Assembly (NCBI GenBank): GCA_036506495.1
Contig: DASXRQ010000113.1
Coordinates: forward strand, 1-38,887
Reading direction: 5' to 3'
DNA from: DASXRC01 sp036506495
GTDB taxonomy: Bacteria; Actinomycetota; Actinomycetes; Mycobacteriales; Micromonosporaceae
DNA length: 38,887 nucleotides
The number at the start of each line of letters is the position of its first letter. Position 1 is the stretch's first letter. Both the position numbers and the translations under genes were made by a program. This document shows, one piece after another, positions 6,368-13,847 of the stretch. The notes below the pieces were generated by a model. It searched no databases. It worked only from the letters and a program-made list of their open reading frames with translations, and was not told the DNA's origin.

Positions 6368-7923
6368 TCCGCGACCTGCCGTTCGTCGTCGCAACGCTGG
6401 CGCGTCGCGGCCTGCTCACCCCCGGCCCTCCGCACCGGATGGTCGCCCAGCTGTACGCGCTGGCCCGATGGGGCTTCGGCCTCTCGGGCGAGCTGCGCTC
6501 GGCGGCCGCCCGCGGCTCGGACCGCGTCGCGCTGATCGACGACGACCGCGTCGTCACCTACGGCGAGCTGGTTAGCCGGTCCGAGCGGCTCGCCGGCTCG
6601 CTGCGGGATGCCGTGAGGCTGCGCGAGGGAAACCGCATCGGCCTGCTGTGCCGCAACCACGCCGCGATGGTCGAGGCGATGGTCGCCGCGAACCTGCTCG
6701 GCGCCGACGCCGTGCTCGTCAACACCGGCCTGTCCGCCACCCAGCTGGCCGCCGTCGCCAAGGAGCAGACGCTGCGGGCGCTGGTCCACGACGACGAGTT
6801 CGCGTCCATCGTCGCCGCACTACCGCCCGGCGTGGCTCGGATCGACGAGGCCCGGCTCGACCCGCTGACGACGCGCGGGCCCGGCGGGGCGCTGCCCCGA
6901 CCCGGCCGCGACGGGCACACGATCGTGCTTACCTCCGGCACCACGGGCACGCCGAAGGGCGCCCGCCGGCCCACGCCGGGCGGTTTCGGCCCGCTGTGCT
7001 CGATCCTCGACCGGATCCCGATGCGCGCGGGCGACCGCATGCTGATCGCCGCGCCACTGTTCCACACCTGGGGGTACGCCGCGTTGCAGATCGCGATCGC
7101 GCTGCGCGGCACGGCGGTGCTGCGACGCCGGTTCGACCCGTCCGACACGGTGACGACGATGGTCGAGCACCGGTGCGCCGCGCTGTTCGCCGTGCCGGTG
7201 ATGATCCAGCGCCTGCTGGACGCGGGGGCGCCGCCCGCATCGCGCGACCTGAGAGTCGTGGCGGTCAGCGGGTCGGCGCTGCCGGGCGGCCTGGCCACCC
7301 GGTTCATGGACGCCTACGGAGACGTGCTTTACAACCTGTACGGCTCGACCGAGGCGTCGTGGGCATCGATAGCCACGCCGGCCGAGCTGCGCCGAGTGCC
7401 CGGAACAGCGGGCCGGCCACCGCACGGCACCCGGGTCGCGATCCTCGACGACGCCGGGCGGTCCGTGCCGAACGGCGCGGTCGGGCACATCTTCGTCGGC
7501 AACGACATGCTCTTCGAGGGGTACACCGGCGGTCCCATCCGGGACCGGCGCGCCGGGCTGCTGGACACCGGTGATGTCGGCCACGTCGACGCGGCCGGTC
7601 TGGTCTATGTGGACGGTCGCGAGGACGACATGATCGTGTCCGGCGGTGAGAACGTGTTCCCGGGCGAGGTCGAGGACCTGCTCGCCGGGCTCCCCCAGGT
7701 GCGCGACGTCGCGGTCATCGGGGTACCGGATGAGGAGTTCGGGCAGCGGCTCGCGGCGTACCTCGTGCTGCGAGACGGCGAGCGTCTCGACGCGGATGCG
7801 GTCCGCCAGCAGGTCCGACGGAACCTCGCCCGGTTCTCCGTGCCGCGCGATGTGTTCTTCGTCGCCGAGCTGCCCCGCAACGCGACGGGGAAGGTCGTTC
7901 CGCGCGACCTTCCCCGTGGCTGA
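6364..7923 (+). CDS. Acyl-CoA ligase (AMP-forming), FadD-type
   Basis: Adenylate-forming enzyme of 519 residues that activates a fatty or related acid to its CoA thioester. Motifs in order: phosphate loop TSGTTGTPKG at about 190-199, YGSTEAS at about 326, DTGDVGHVD, then GREDDMIVSGGENVFPGEVE, and Lys510 in ATGKVVPRDL. The start is TTG at 6364, overlapping the acyl-CoA dehydrogenase stop as TTGA; the residues just after it (RGLLTPGPPHRMVAQL) resemble the N-terminus of mycobacterial FadD2-like ligases, which supports this start over the ATG further in. The last 13 codons contain a perfect terminator-like hairpin. With SCP2 and the dehydrogenase it makes an activation-carriage-oxidation set. Confidence 0.92.
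   Translation: MIRDLPFVVATLARRGLLTPGPPHRMVAQLYALARWGFGLSGELRSAAARGSDRVALIDDDRVVTYGELVSRSERLAGSLRDAVRLREGNRIGLLCRNHAAMVEAMVAANLLGADAVLVNTGLSATQLAAVAKEQTLRALVHDDEFASIVAALPPGVARIDEARLDPLTTRGPGGALPRPGRDGHTIVLTSGTTGTPKGARRPTPGGFGPLCSILDRIPMRAGDRMLIAAPLFHTWGYAALQIAIALRGTAVLRRRFDPSDTVTTMVEHRCAALFAVPVMIQRLLDAGAPPASRDLRVVAVSGSALPGGLATRFMDAYGDVLYNLYGSTEASWASIATPAELRRVPGTAGRPPHGTRVAILDDAGRSVPNGAVGHIFVGNDMLFEGYTGGPIRDRRAGLLDTGDVGHVDAAGLVYVDGREDDMIVSGGENVFPGEVEDLLAGLPQVRDVAVIGVPDEEFGQRLAAYLVLRDGERLDADAVRQQVRRNLARFSVPRDVFFVAELPRNATGKVVPRDLPRG
7885..7917. terminator. Hairpin terminator inside the fadD-type coding end
   Basis: ACGGGGAAGGTCG (7885-7897) pairs perfectly with CGACCTTCCCCGT (7905-7917) around a 7-nt loop. 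It encodes the final residues of the ligase, including the catalytic lysine. The ligase and the convergent sigma-partner gene are only 8 nt apart, so the terminator has been accommodated in coding sequence. No U-tract. Confidence 0.65.
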
Positions 7924-7935
7924 CGCCGGCGTCAG
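7920..7935. other. 16-bp palindrome holding both convergent stop codons
   Basis: CTGACGCCGGCGTCAG is a perfect palindrome. Its TGA at 7921-7923 ends the ligase on the plus strand, and the symmetric TCA at 7932-7934 is the TGA of the minus-strand gene. Confidence 0.8.
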
Positions 7936-9254
7936 AGCCGCAGTGCGTCGCCGATCTCGACCAGCTCGTCGGTGGTCAGCGGCAGCGTCTTGCGGGTGAC
8001 GGTCATCTCGGGCTGCGTCTTGCACTCTCCTCCCGAGCCGCAGGCGATCACACCGGTCGCATCGCCGCTCGAGTCGGGCGCGAAGTTGTTCAGGCTGAGT
8101 TGCACGATCGACCCGTCCGGCCGGTGCAGCTCGATCTGGTAGGTGTGGAAGCCGCCGTCATCGGTCCATATGACCAGTTGCTTCGTGCCGTCCGGCGCGA
8201 CCTCGCAGCGGGTGCCGTCGGCCATCATCGGGCATGTCGGAGGCCGCTCGCAGGTCGGCGGCTCCGCACACGGCGGCCGCGTCGCCAGCAGGGACGCGTA
8301 CAGGTGCGACACGCCCTCGGCGTCGGCGATGTCGACGCCCGCCTTGTAGGCGCTGTCCCGGGAGCCGGTGAACCACGGCACGGGCCCGCCGGCGGGCGCG
8401 TTCGGGTCGGTGAGCTTCGCTCGGGGTACGGCGGCGGCCAACTGCTCGCCGAGCGCTTGGCTGAGCTTGGCCGCCGTGGAGTCCTGTGGCGCGACCGCGG
8501 GCGTGGTCGGGGCGGCGATCGCCGGCGGCCGGGCCTTGGGGAACAGCGTCAGCCCCGGCGTCCGCGCGATCGCCGCGACCTGGGCGAGGGTGACGGTCGC
8601 GCTCGCCTGCGCCCTCGAGCTCGGGTACGCGAGCAGCAGGAGGGTGGTGCCGTCGGGGTGGTACGCGACGACCTGCCGCTGCCGGATGTCCTGGGTCGCC
8701 GCGACGATGGTGCCGTCGGGATCGCGGGTGTAGTCGCACCGCACCAGGCATCCGGCGCCGGCCCGATCGGGGTGCTCGTGCGACGCGATCAGCTCGACCC
8801 GCAGCTCGTCCTCGCTCTTCGGTCCGGTGAGCGTGACGGTCGCCTCATAGCGGAGCCGCACCGGGACGTACGCGAACTCGACCGGACCGGGTTGCATCGT
8901 CGGCACGACCGTCTTGATGGCGGCCGACAACTCGGCGGCGAGCCGGGCCACGGCGTCCGCGCAATGCTCCGTCGGGCGCGGTGCGGCGTGTGACTGCTGC
9001 GGGCCGGGCGCTCCCGCGGTGGGACAGGGCCGGGCGCCGGCAACGTCCGCACCGGAGTACGACGCCGGCCCGCCGCCGAGGGCGATCGGCACGGCAATCG
9101 CCAGCGCCGCCACCGCGGCGAAGGTGCCGGCGGCGCCGGCCCAGCGGAGGGTACGCCGTCGGCGTACCTCCTTGGCAATGAGGGCGTCCAGGTCGACGTG
9201 GCTGGGCGGCGGCGCCTCCGCCGCGGCGCGCAGCTGTTCGTGCAGGTCGGTCAT
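7932..9254 (-). CDS. Membrane-anchored protein, putative partner of the adjacent ECF sigma factor
   Basis: Not a recognised enzyme family. The 440 residues comprise a short cytoplasmic N-terminus (1-37, ending RRRR), one membrane segment (about 38-59) and a large external domain. This is the layout of a transmembrane anti-sigma factor or sigma-regulated sensor, although no zinc-binding HxxxCxxC motif is seen. The external part has Pro/Ala-rich linkers and a tight cysteine cluster at about 329, 335 and 341 within a repeated PPTCER-like hexapeptide, followed by CEV and later CGSGGEC. These cysteines could be redox-active or structural. ATG at 9254 has GAGGAGG upstream and lies 4 nt after the sigma stop, so the pair is co-translated. 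Anti-sigma function is an inference from topology and position. Confidence 0.75.
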   Translation of the reverse strand: MTDLHEQLRAAAEAPPPSHVDLDALIAKEVRRRRTLRWAGAAGTFAAVAALAIAVPIALGGGPASYSGADVAGARPCPTAGAPGPQQSHAAPRPTEHCADAVARLAAELSAAIKTVVPTMQPGPVEFAYVPVRLRYEATVTLTGPKSEDELRVELIASHEHPDRAGAGCLVRCDYTRDPDGTIVAATQDIRQRQVVAYHPDGTTLLLLAYPSSRAQASATVTLAQVAAIARTPGLTLFPKARPPAIAAPTTPAVAPQDSTAAKLSQALGEQLAAAVPRAKLTDPNAPAGGPVPWFTGSRDSAYKAGVDIADAEGVSHLYASLLATRPPCAEPPTCERPPTCPMMADGTRCEVAPDGTKQLVIWTDDGGFHTYQIELHRPDGSIVQLSLNNFAPDSSGDATGVIACGSGGECKTQPEMTVTRKTLPLTTDELVEIGDALRL

Positions 9255-9258
9255 GTGC

Positions 9259-9771
9259 TCAGGCCTCCTCGGCGACGACCGATCGGTCGAGGAGGCGCGC
9301 GCGCAGCGCCTGAATCGCCCGGGCGGTCTGACTCTTCACGGTTCCGGTGGAGCAGCCGAGTTCCTCGGCGGTCTCCTCGACCGACAGGTCGCAGAAGTAC
9401 CGCAGCACGAGGACCGCCCGCCGGCGTGGCGGCAACTCGGCGAGGAGAGCGAGGATCGTGAGCCGGTCGGCGACGGCCTCGGGGCCGGCGTCGGCAGCGG
9501 CCGCCCGGTCCGGCAGCAGGTCGGTGGCGTGCTCCCGCCGCCAGGGCCGGCGCCGTTCGTCGAGCCACGCCCGCAGCAGCGTCCGCCGGAGGTACGCGTC
9601 GGGATTGTCCATCTCGGACACCCGCCGCCAGTGACGGAACACTCTGGTCAGGGCGGTCGACGCCAGGTCGTCCGCGGTGTGCCAGTCGCCGCACAGCAGG
9701 TACGCCGTGCGCCGCAGCCCGTCGAGCCGCGACATCGCGTACTCGCGGTAGCCGTCGACGTCCGTCGGCAC
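9259..9771 (-). CDS. ECF-type RNA polymerase sigma factor (SigE-like family)
   Basis: Small group-4 sigma factor of about 170 residues with the two expected regions. Sigma-2 is at about 10-80, with YLLCGDWHTADDLASTALTR and then NPDAYLRRTLLRAWLDERRR. Sigma-4 is at about 105-160, with LPPRRRAVLVLRYFCDLSVE and ELGCSTGTVKSQTARAI as the -35-recognition helix-turn-helix. GTG at 9780 lies inside the GAGGAGG ribosome site; GTG at 9771 has 8-nt spacing and is preferred. The putative membrane partner follows 4 nt after the stop. Upstream, GCAAC...CGTT with 18-nt spacing resembles an ECF promoter with slightly long spacing, so autoregulation is possible. Confidence 0.9.
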   Translation of the reverse strand: MPTDVDGYREYAMSRLDGLRRTAYLLCGDWHTADDLASTALTRVFRHWRRVSEMDNPDAYLRRTLLRAWLDERRRPWRREHATDLLPDRAAAADAGPEAVADRLTILALLAELPPRRRAVLVLRYFCDLSVEETAEELGCSTGTVKSQTARAIQALRARLLDRSVVAEEA

Positions 9772-9826
9772 CCCGGCCACCTCCTCGGTCCCCGCTAGTC
9801 AAACGGAGTGCACCGCCCGGCCGGTT

Positions 9827-9840
9827 GCCTAGACCTAGGC
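9827..9840. other. 14-bp dyad between toxin stop and sigma gene
   Basis: GCCTAG (9827-9832) and CTAGGC (9835-9840) are perfect arms around AC. The dyad lies just after the toxin gene stop and upstream of the sigma gene; it could be an operator or a weak terminator. Function unknown. Confidence 0.4.
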
Positions 9841-9845
9841 GTGGC

Positions 9846-10157
9846 CTAGCCGAGGTCGAACAACGCCCTGATGCCGTCCTCGATCCGGGCGATCGTCGTG
9901 CCGACTACCGTGCCCACCGGGTCGCCCAGAACCTCGGCCGGCAAGGGGGCTGTCTCCAGTAACAAGATCACTCCGGTCACCGGGTCGGTCTCATGCGTGG
10001 TGACAGCGAAGACCGCCAACTCGGCTGGAACGTCGACGCGACGGACGATCGGGGCGCACCACGGGCGGCCGACGTCGCCCAGAGCGTCGGCGGACACCAC
10101 AACGACCTTGCGAGCGTCGCGCAGCGTGCGAACCTCACCTCGACGGGCTGGGGTCAC
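9846..10157 (-). CDS. MazF/PemK-like toxin, probable
   Basis: Protein of 103 residues with a MazF-type start: PARRGEVRTLRDARKVVVVS, then a Pro-Trp-Cys turn (DVGRPWCAPIVRR), a strand pair ending LLLETAPLP and a final helix ARIEDGIRALF. This order of a basic N-terminus, a beta core and a helix fits the SH3-like MazF/CcdB fold that cleaves RNA or poisons gyrase. The match is by pattern only, and the usual RPvvV signature is degenerate. GTG at 10157 overlaps the antitoxin stop as GTGA, the usual arrangement for a type II toxin-antitoxin pair, and no separate ribosome site is visible, so translation is likely coupled. It lies 3' of purD. Confidence 0.6.
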   Translation of the reverse strand: MTPARRGEVRTLRDARKVVVVSADALGDVGRPWCAPIVRRVDVPAELAVFAVTTHETDPVTGVILLLETAPLPAEVLGDPVGTVVGTTIARIEDGIRALFDLG

Positions 10158-10408
10158 GCCGTCGTCTCACCGAGATGGGCCCACCGCTGTTGCCGATGCT
10201 CATGCGTGATCGCCCGCCAATCGCCCACTTCGATCGCGACCGTCGGGTTCGCGTCCAGCCATGCGTCGTATGCGAGCGCGGCCGCAGCGGCCACCTGTTC
10301 GCGAAGTCCGCGGGCCGCCATCGCCGACACGCTCGTGCCGCGTTCGCGCGCCAGCCGCTTTGCCGCGTCGGCCACCGCGTCCGGAACGGTGATGGTGAGC
10401 TTTGCCAT
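10154..10408 (-). CDS. Ribbon-helix-helix antitoxin
   Basis: Protein of 84 residues. The first 40 are a typical ribbon-helix-helix DNA-binding domain (MAKLTITVPDAVADAAKRLA, then RERGTSVSAMAARGLREQ), where LTITVP forms the DNA-contacting strand. The remainder is a charged, Trp-containing tail likely to wrap the toxin. ATG at 10408 is preceded by TACAGT at the leaderless distance (7 nt), with no Shine-Dalgarno sequence; the longer in-frame extension to 10573 overlaps purD and is not plausible. Three CTGTAT/C repeats overlap the promoter and are the likely autoregulatory operator. The gene overlaps the toxin start by 4 nt. Confidence 0.75.
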   Translation of the reverse strand: MAKLTITVPDAVADAAKRLARERGTSVSAMAARGLREQVAAAAALAYDAWLDANPTVAIEVGDWRAITHEHRQQRWAHLGETTA

Positions 10409-10415
10409 GTGCAGG

Positions 10416-10446
10416 ACTGTATCGTGCGCTGTATTAGCTGTACAGC
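10416..10446. promoter_or_regulatory. Toxin-antitoxin promoter/operator
   Basis: CTGTAT at 10417 and 10429 and CTGTAC at 10438 form spaced direct repeats; the last belongs to the perfect palindrome GCTGTACAGC (10437-10446). The minus-strand -10 TACAGT is at 10421-10416, seven bases before the antitoxin ATG. The site overlaps the purD stop (10434-10436), so the operator is partly coding. Confidence 0.5.
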
Positions 10447-11738
10447 GGCGTATGACCTGAATGGCGTGCCGGCAGGTGCGGTCCCACGGAGCCCGGGAGA
10501 CGAACGCGGCCCTCGACCGCGGCCAACGCGATGTCGCTGCGGTAGTGGCCGCCTTCGAGGCGTACGCCTTCAATCAACCGGTACGCGGCCGTGCGGGCGG
10601 CCGCGAGGTCGGGACCCGTGGCCGTGCCGCAGAGGACCCGGCCACCCGCGGACAGCAACGCGAGGTCGCTGGCCCGGCGTGCGGTGCCCGAGTGGAGGAT
10701 CCCCGGGTGGTTCGCGCCCGTGATCACATCGCCGGTCCGGGGACTCGTCGGGTATCCGTCCGAGGCGAGCACGACCGTCACCGCCGCGCCCGGGCGCCAG
10801 CGCAGCGGCGGGTGCTGGGCGAGCGTGCCCGTGGCTGCGGCGGACAGCAGGGTGGCCAGCGGCGTCTCGAGCAGGGCTAGCACGACCTGCGTCTCCGGGT
10901 CGCCGAACCGGGCGTTGAACTCGACGACCCGCGGTCCGGCGGCGGTGAGGGCGAGCCCGACGTAGAGCAGGCCCGCGAACGGTGTGCCCCGGCGGCGCAT
11001 CTCGGCCAACGTCGGGGTGACCACGGCCGTCATCACGTCGTCGACGAGGCCGGGCGGCGCCCACGGCAGCGGCGCGTACGCCCCCATGCCGCCGGTGTTG
11101 GGCCCGGTGTCGCCGTCGCCGACCCGCTTGAAGTCCTGGGCCGGCAGCAGCGGCACCGCGGTCTCCCCATCGGTGACCGCGAACAGCGAGACCTCCGGTC
11201 CATCGAGGTACTCCTCGACGACGACCCGCCCGCAGTCGGCGGCGTGCGCCAGCGCGGCGGCCCGGTCCTCGGTGACGACCACGCCCTTCCCGGCGGCCAG
11301 CCCGTCGTTCTTGACCACATAGGGCGGCCCGAACTCGTCCAGCGCCGCCGCCGTCGCGCGCTCGTCCGTGCATATCCGCGCGCGGGCCGTCGGCACGCAG
11401 GCCGCGGCCATGACCTCCTTCGCGTACGCCTTGGAGCCCTCCAAGCAGGCCGCGGCTGCGGACGGGCCGAAGCACGCGATGCCCTTCGCGCGTACCGCGT
11501 CGGCGACCCCGGCTACCAGTGGCGCCTCGGGGCCGATCACGACGAGGTCGGCACCGGTCTCGACGGCGAGGGCCGCGACCTCGTCGGGGCTTTTCGGGTT
11601 GACCGGGCGAAGCTCGGCCAGCTCGGCGATGCCCGGATTGCCGGGCGCCGCGATCAGCCGGGCGAGGGCCGGGTCCGCGGCGAGGCCTAGCGCCAGCGCG
11701 TGCTCGCGCCCGCCGGATCCGATGAGAAGTACGCGCAC
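10434..11738 (-). CDS. purD: Phosphoribosylamine-glycine ligase
   Basis: ATP-grasp enzyme of purine synthesis joining glycine to 5-phosphoribosylamine. The 434 residues are normal for PurD. N-terminal VRVLLIGSGGREHALALGLA and APGNPGIAELA are diagnostic; the ATP-grasp core has PPYVVKNDGLAAGKGVVVT, VVVEEYLDGPEVSLF, TGPNTGGMGAYAPLPW and the metal-binding VEFNARFGDPETQ. GTG at 11738 is preferred over the ORF start 48 nt upstream because the PurD fold begins there. TACCAT (11752-11747 on the minus strand) is a possible -10 eight bases before it. No other pur genes are in the window. The toxin-antitoxin pair lies 26 nt downstream and may be co-transcribed. Confidence 0.95.
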   Translation of the reverse strand: MRVLLIGSGGREHALALGLAADPALARLIAAPGNPGIAELAELRPVNPKSPDEVAALAVETGADLVVIGPEAPLVAGVADAVRAKGIACFGPSAAAACLEGSKAYAKEVMAAACVPTARARICTDERATAAALDEFGPPYVVKNDGLAAGKGVVVTEDRAAALAHAADCGRVVVEEYLDGPEVSLFAVTDGETAVPLLPAQDFKRVGDGDTGPNTGGMGAYAPLPWAPPGLVDDVMTAVVTPTLAEMRRRGTPFAGLLYVGLALTAAGPRVVEFNARFGDPETQVVLALLETPLATLLSAAATGTLAQHPPLRWRPGAAVTVVLASDGYPTSPRTGDVITGANHPGILHSGTARRASDLALLSAGGRVLCGTATGPDLAAARTAAYRLIEGVRLEGGHYRSDIALAAVEGRVRLPGSVGPHLPARHSGHTPLYS

Positions 11739-11799
11739 GAGGCCCGATGGTACCGATGTGCGCTCGACCGGCCGGCCCAGCCACACCCCCCGGCGCAGC

Positions 11800-11837
11800 G
11801 CGGCCCGGAAGCCTCCGCGCAGAGGCCTCCGGGCCGC
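11800..11837. terminator. Hairpin terminator downstream of lactate permease
   Basis: GCGGCCCGGAAGCCTC (11800-11815) pairs with GAGGCCTCCGGGCCGC (11822-11837) with one mismatch and a 6-nt loop. It begins 16 nt past the permease stop on the minus strand, and upstream of purD. Confidence 0.75.
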
Positions 11838-11852
11838 GTGTGCGGTCGGTTG

Positions 11853-13709
11853 CTACGGCACCATCCAGCCGAGCACGGGCGTGCCCTGCAGCGTGACGAT
11901 GACGCACATGAACAGGAGGAGCACCAGGCTCCACCCCAGTACCTTGCGGAAGATGTCGCCCTCGCGGCCCGCCAATCCGACGGCCGCGGCCGCGATGGCG
12001 AGGTTCTGCGGACTGATCATCTTGCCCATCACACCGCCGGACGAGTTGGCGGCCGCGAGCAGCAGCGGATCGAGGTTGGCCCGCGCCGCCGTCTGCACCT
12101 GCAACGCGCCAAAGAGCGCGTTCGACGACGTGTCGGAGCCGGTCACCGCGACACCGATCCAGCCGAGAATCGACGACAGGAACACGAACACCGCTCCGGC
12201 CTCCGCGAACAGGGCGCCCAGGGTGTTGGTCTGGCCGGACTGGTTGAGGACGTACGCCAGCGCCAGCACGGCCATCACCGTGACGATCGCGTACCTCAGC
12301 TGGACGTAGGTGTCGGCGTACGCCTTGAGCGCCCGCGCCGGGCCGATGCGCAGCACGATGGCGGTCAGGATGCCGGCGAGGATCATCAACGTCCCCGCCG
12401 CCGGCAGCCAGTTGAACGTGAACGTCATCGACGCGAGCGGCTTGCCGGCGGCCGACAGGATGTCGAGGCCGGGCCACTGGAACTTCGTCGTCCACGGCTT
12501 CTCCGCCAGCGCGTCCTTGATGGCGCCGATGTTGGCGATCGAGAAGATCGCGACGATGATGAGGTACGGCGCGTACGCCTTCGCTACGTCGGCGGCGCTG
12601 TCGCGCGCACCGCCGCCGTTCCCACCGACAGGTCCGCCCTCGCCGCCGCTGCCTCCGCCGCCACCACCGCCAGACTGGTCGGACGGGCCGGACGGGCCGG
12701 ACGGGCCGGACGGGCCGGACGGGCCGGGCGGGACGGTGGCGGTCGCCGTCGACGTGCCCTCGGTCGCGAGCGCCGCTTGCTCGGCGGCAAGCGGCGAGGT
12801 CGAGTCGTCGACGGGCGCACGCTGGGCGGCGATCGCGGCCCGTTCGGCGTGCAGGTCCGGCGACTCGACCGGCCGCCATACGCGGACAAGCGCGACGACG
12901 GCGGCGGCGGACGCGAGCGAGGCGATGATGTCCGTAAGCGGCACGGAGACGTAGTTCGAGGCGACGAACTGCCCGATGGCGAAACCGACGCCGGCGACGA
13001 CGGCGGCCGGCCAGGTCTGGCGGACGCCGCGCCGCCCGTCGACGACGGCGACGAGCACGAGCGGCACGACGAGGGCCAGGATGGGCGTCTGACGGCCGAC
13101 CATGGCGCCGAGCGTGTCGACCGTGAGTCGGGGGTCGTCGTTCGCTCCGCTGGAAGTCGCCGCGAGCGTCACGATCGGGGTGGCGAGCGCGCCGTACGCG
13201 ACGGGTGCGGTGTTGGCGATCAGCGACAGCGACGCGGCATGGATCGGCCGGAAGCCCAGCGCCATGAGCATCACGACGGTGATCGCCACGGGCGTACCGA
13301 AGCCGGCCAGCGCCTCGAGCAGCGCGCCGAAGCAGAACGCGATGATGATGGCCTGGACGCGCATGTCGGGACTGACCCGTTCGAAGGATCGTCGCAGCAC
13401 ATCGAAGTGCCCGCTCACGACCGTGAGGTTGTAGACCCAGATCGCGTTGAGCACGATCCAGAGGATCGGGAAGAAGCCGAATGCCGCGCCCTCGGAGGCG
13501 GACAGGAAGGCCTGCCCGACCGGCATCGAGTACACGACGATCGCCACCACGAGCGCGACGGCCAGCGAGATGAGCCCGGCAAGCCACGCCTTCATGCGCA
13601 GGACACCGAGCAGGACGAACAGGGTCAGCAGCGGCAGAGCCGCGAAGATCGCCGAAAGGGCGAGTGAGTCACCGACGGGGTCGGTGACGATCTTGAACTG
13701 CTCCAGCAT
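11853..13709 (-). CDS. lldP: L-lactate permease (LldP/LctP family)
   Basis: Proton-coupled lactate/glycolate importer of the cytoplasmic membrane, 618 residues with about 12-14 hydrophobic segments. Family signatures include FCFGALLEALAGFGTPVAIT and ANTAPVAYGALATPIVTLA in the first half and QNLAIAAAAVGLAGREGDIF near the end, where the permease also has GWIGVAVTGSDTSSNALFG. A long cytoplasmic loop is lengthened by a Ser/Gly-rich low-complexity stretch with four GPS units, then a poly-Gly run, encoded by a 9-bp tandem repeat. ATG at 13709 follows GAGGTG. The leader is about 130 nt; the minus-strand TATAGT at 13846-13841 is a possible -10 but has no clear -35. No lactate dehydrogenase genes are adjacent. 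Confidence 0.92.
   Translation of the reverse strand: MLEQFKIVTDPVGDSLALSAIFAALPLLTLFVLLGVLRMKAWLAGLISLAVALVVAIVVYSMPVGQAFLSASEGAAFGFFPILWIVLNAIWVYNLTVVSGHFDVLRRSFERVSPDMRVQAIIIAFCFGALLEALAGFGTPVAITVVMLMALGFRPIHAASLSLIANTAPVAYGALATPIVTLAATSSGANDDPRLTVDTLGAMVGRQTPILALVVPLVLVAVVDGRRGVRQTWPAAVVAGVGFAIGQFVASNYVSVPLTDIIASLASAAAVVALVRVWRPVESPDLHAERAAIAAQRAPVDDSTSPLAAEQAALATEGTSTATATVPPGPSGPSGPSGPSGPSDQSGGGGGGGSGGEGGPVGGNGGGARDSAADVAKAYAPYLIIVAIFSIANIGAIKDALAEKPWTTKFQWPGLDILSAAGKPLASMTFTFNWLPAAGTLMILAGILTAIVLRIGPARALKAYADTYVQLRYAIVTVMAVLALAYVLNQSGQTNTLGALFAEAGAVFVFLSSILGWIGVAVTGSDTSSNALFGALQVQTAARANLDPLLLAAANSSGGVMGKMISPQNLAIAAAAVGLAGREGDIFRKVLGWSLVLLLFMCVIVTLQGTPVLGWMVP
12682..12726. repeat. Tandem repeat of GACGGGCCG (5 perfect copies)
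   Basis: Five exact 9-bp copies in the permease gene; on the coding strand they read Gly-Pro-Ser units. Being a multiple of three, copy-number changes would keep the frame. Confidence 0.9.
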
Positions 13710-13847
13710 TGTTCACCTCGACGCTGATGGGGGATGGAGCGCGGGACTGAAACAGCTGATGGAACGCCTATGGAACTAGCCGCCGTGCACTGCGCAAGGT
13801 GCCACTGGGTACGGGCCCGGCGATAGAAACTGCGTCGATCACTATAA

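Noticed and set aside
10570..13587. Minus-strand open frame of about 1000 codons spanning purD and lactate permease
   Set aside because: Arg/Pro-rich composition of an out-of-frame reading; crosses two genes with clear family motifs and the hairpin at 11800-11837.
11700..13667. Plus-strand open frame of 655 codons opposite lactate permease
   Set aside because: Antisense shadow common in GC-rich DNA; the permease on the other strand has family motifs.
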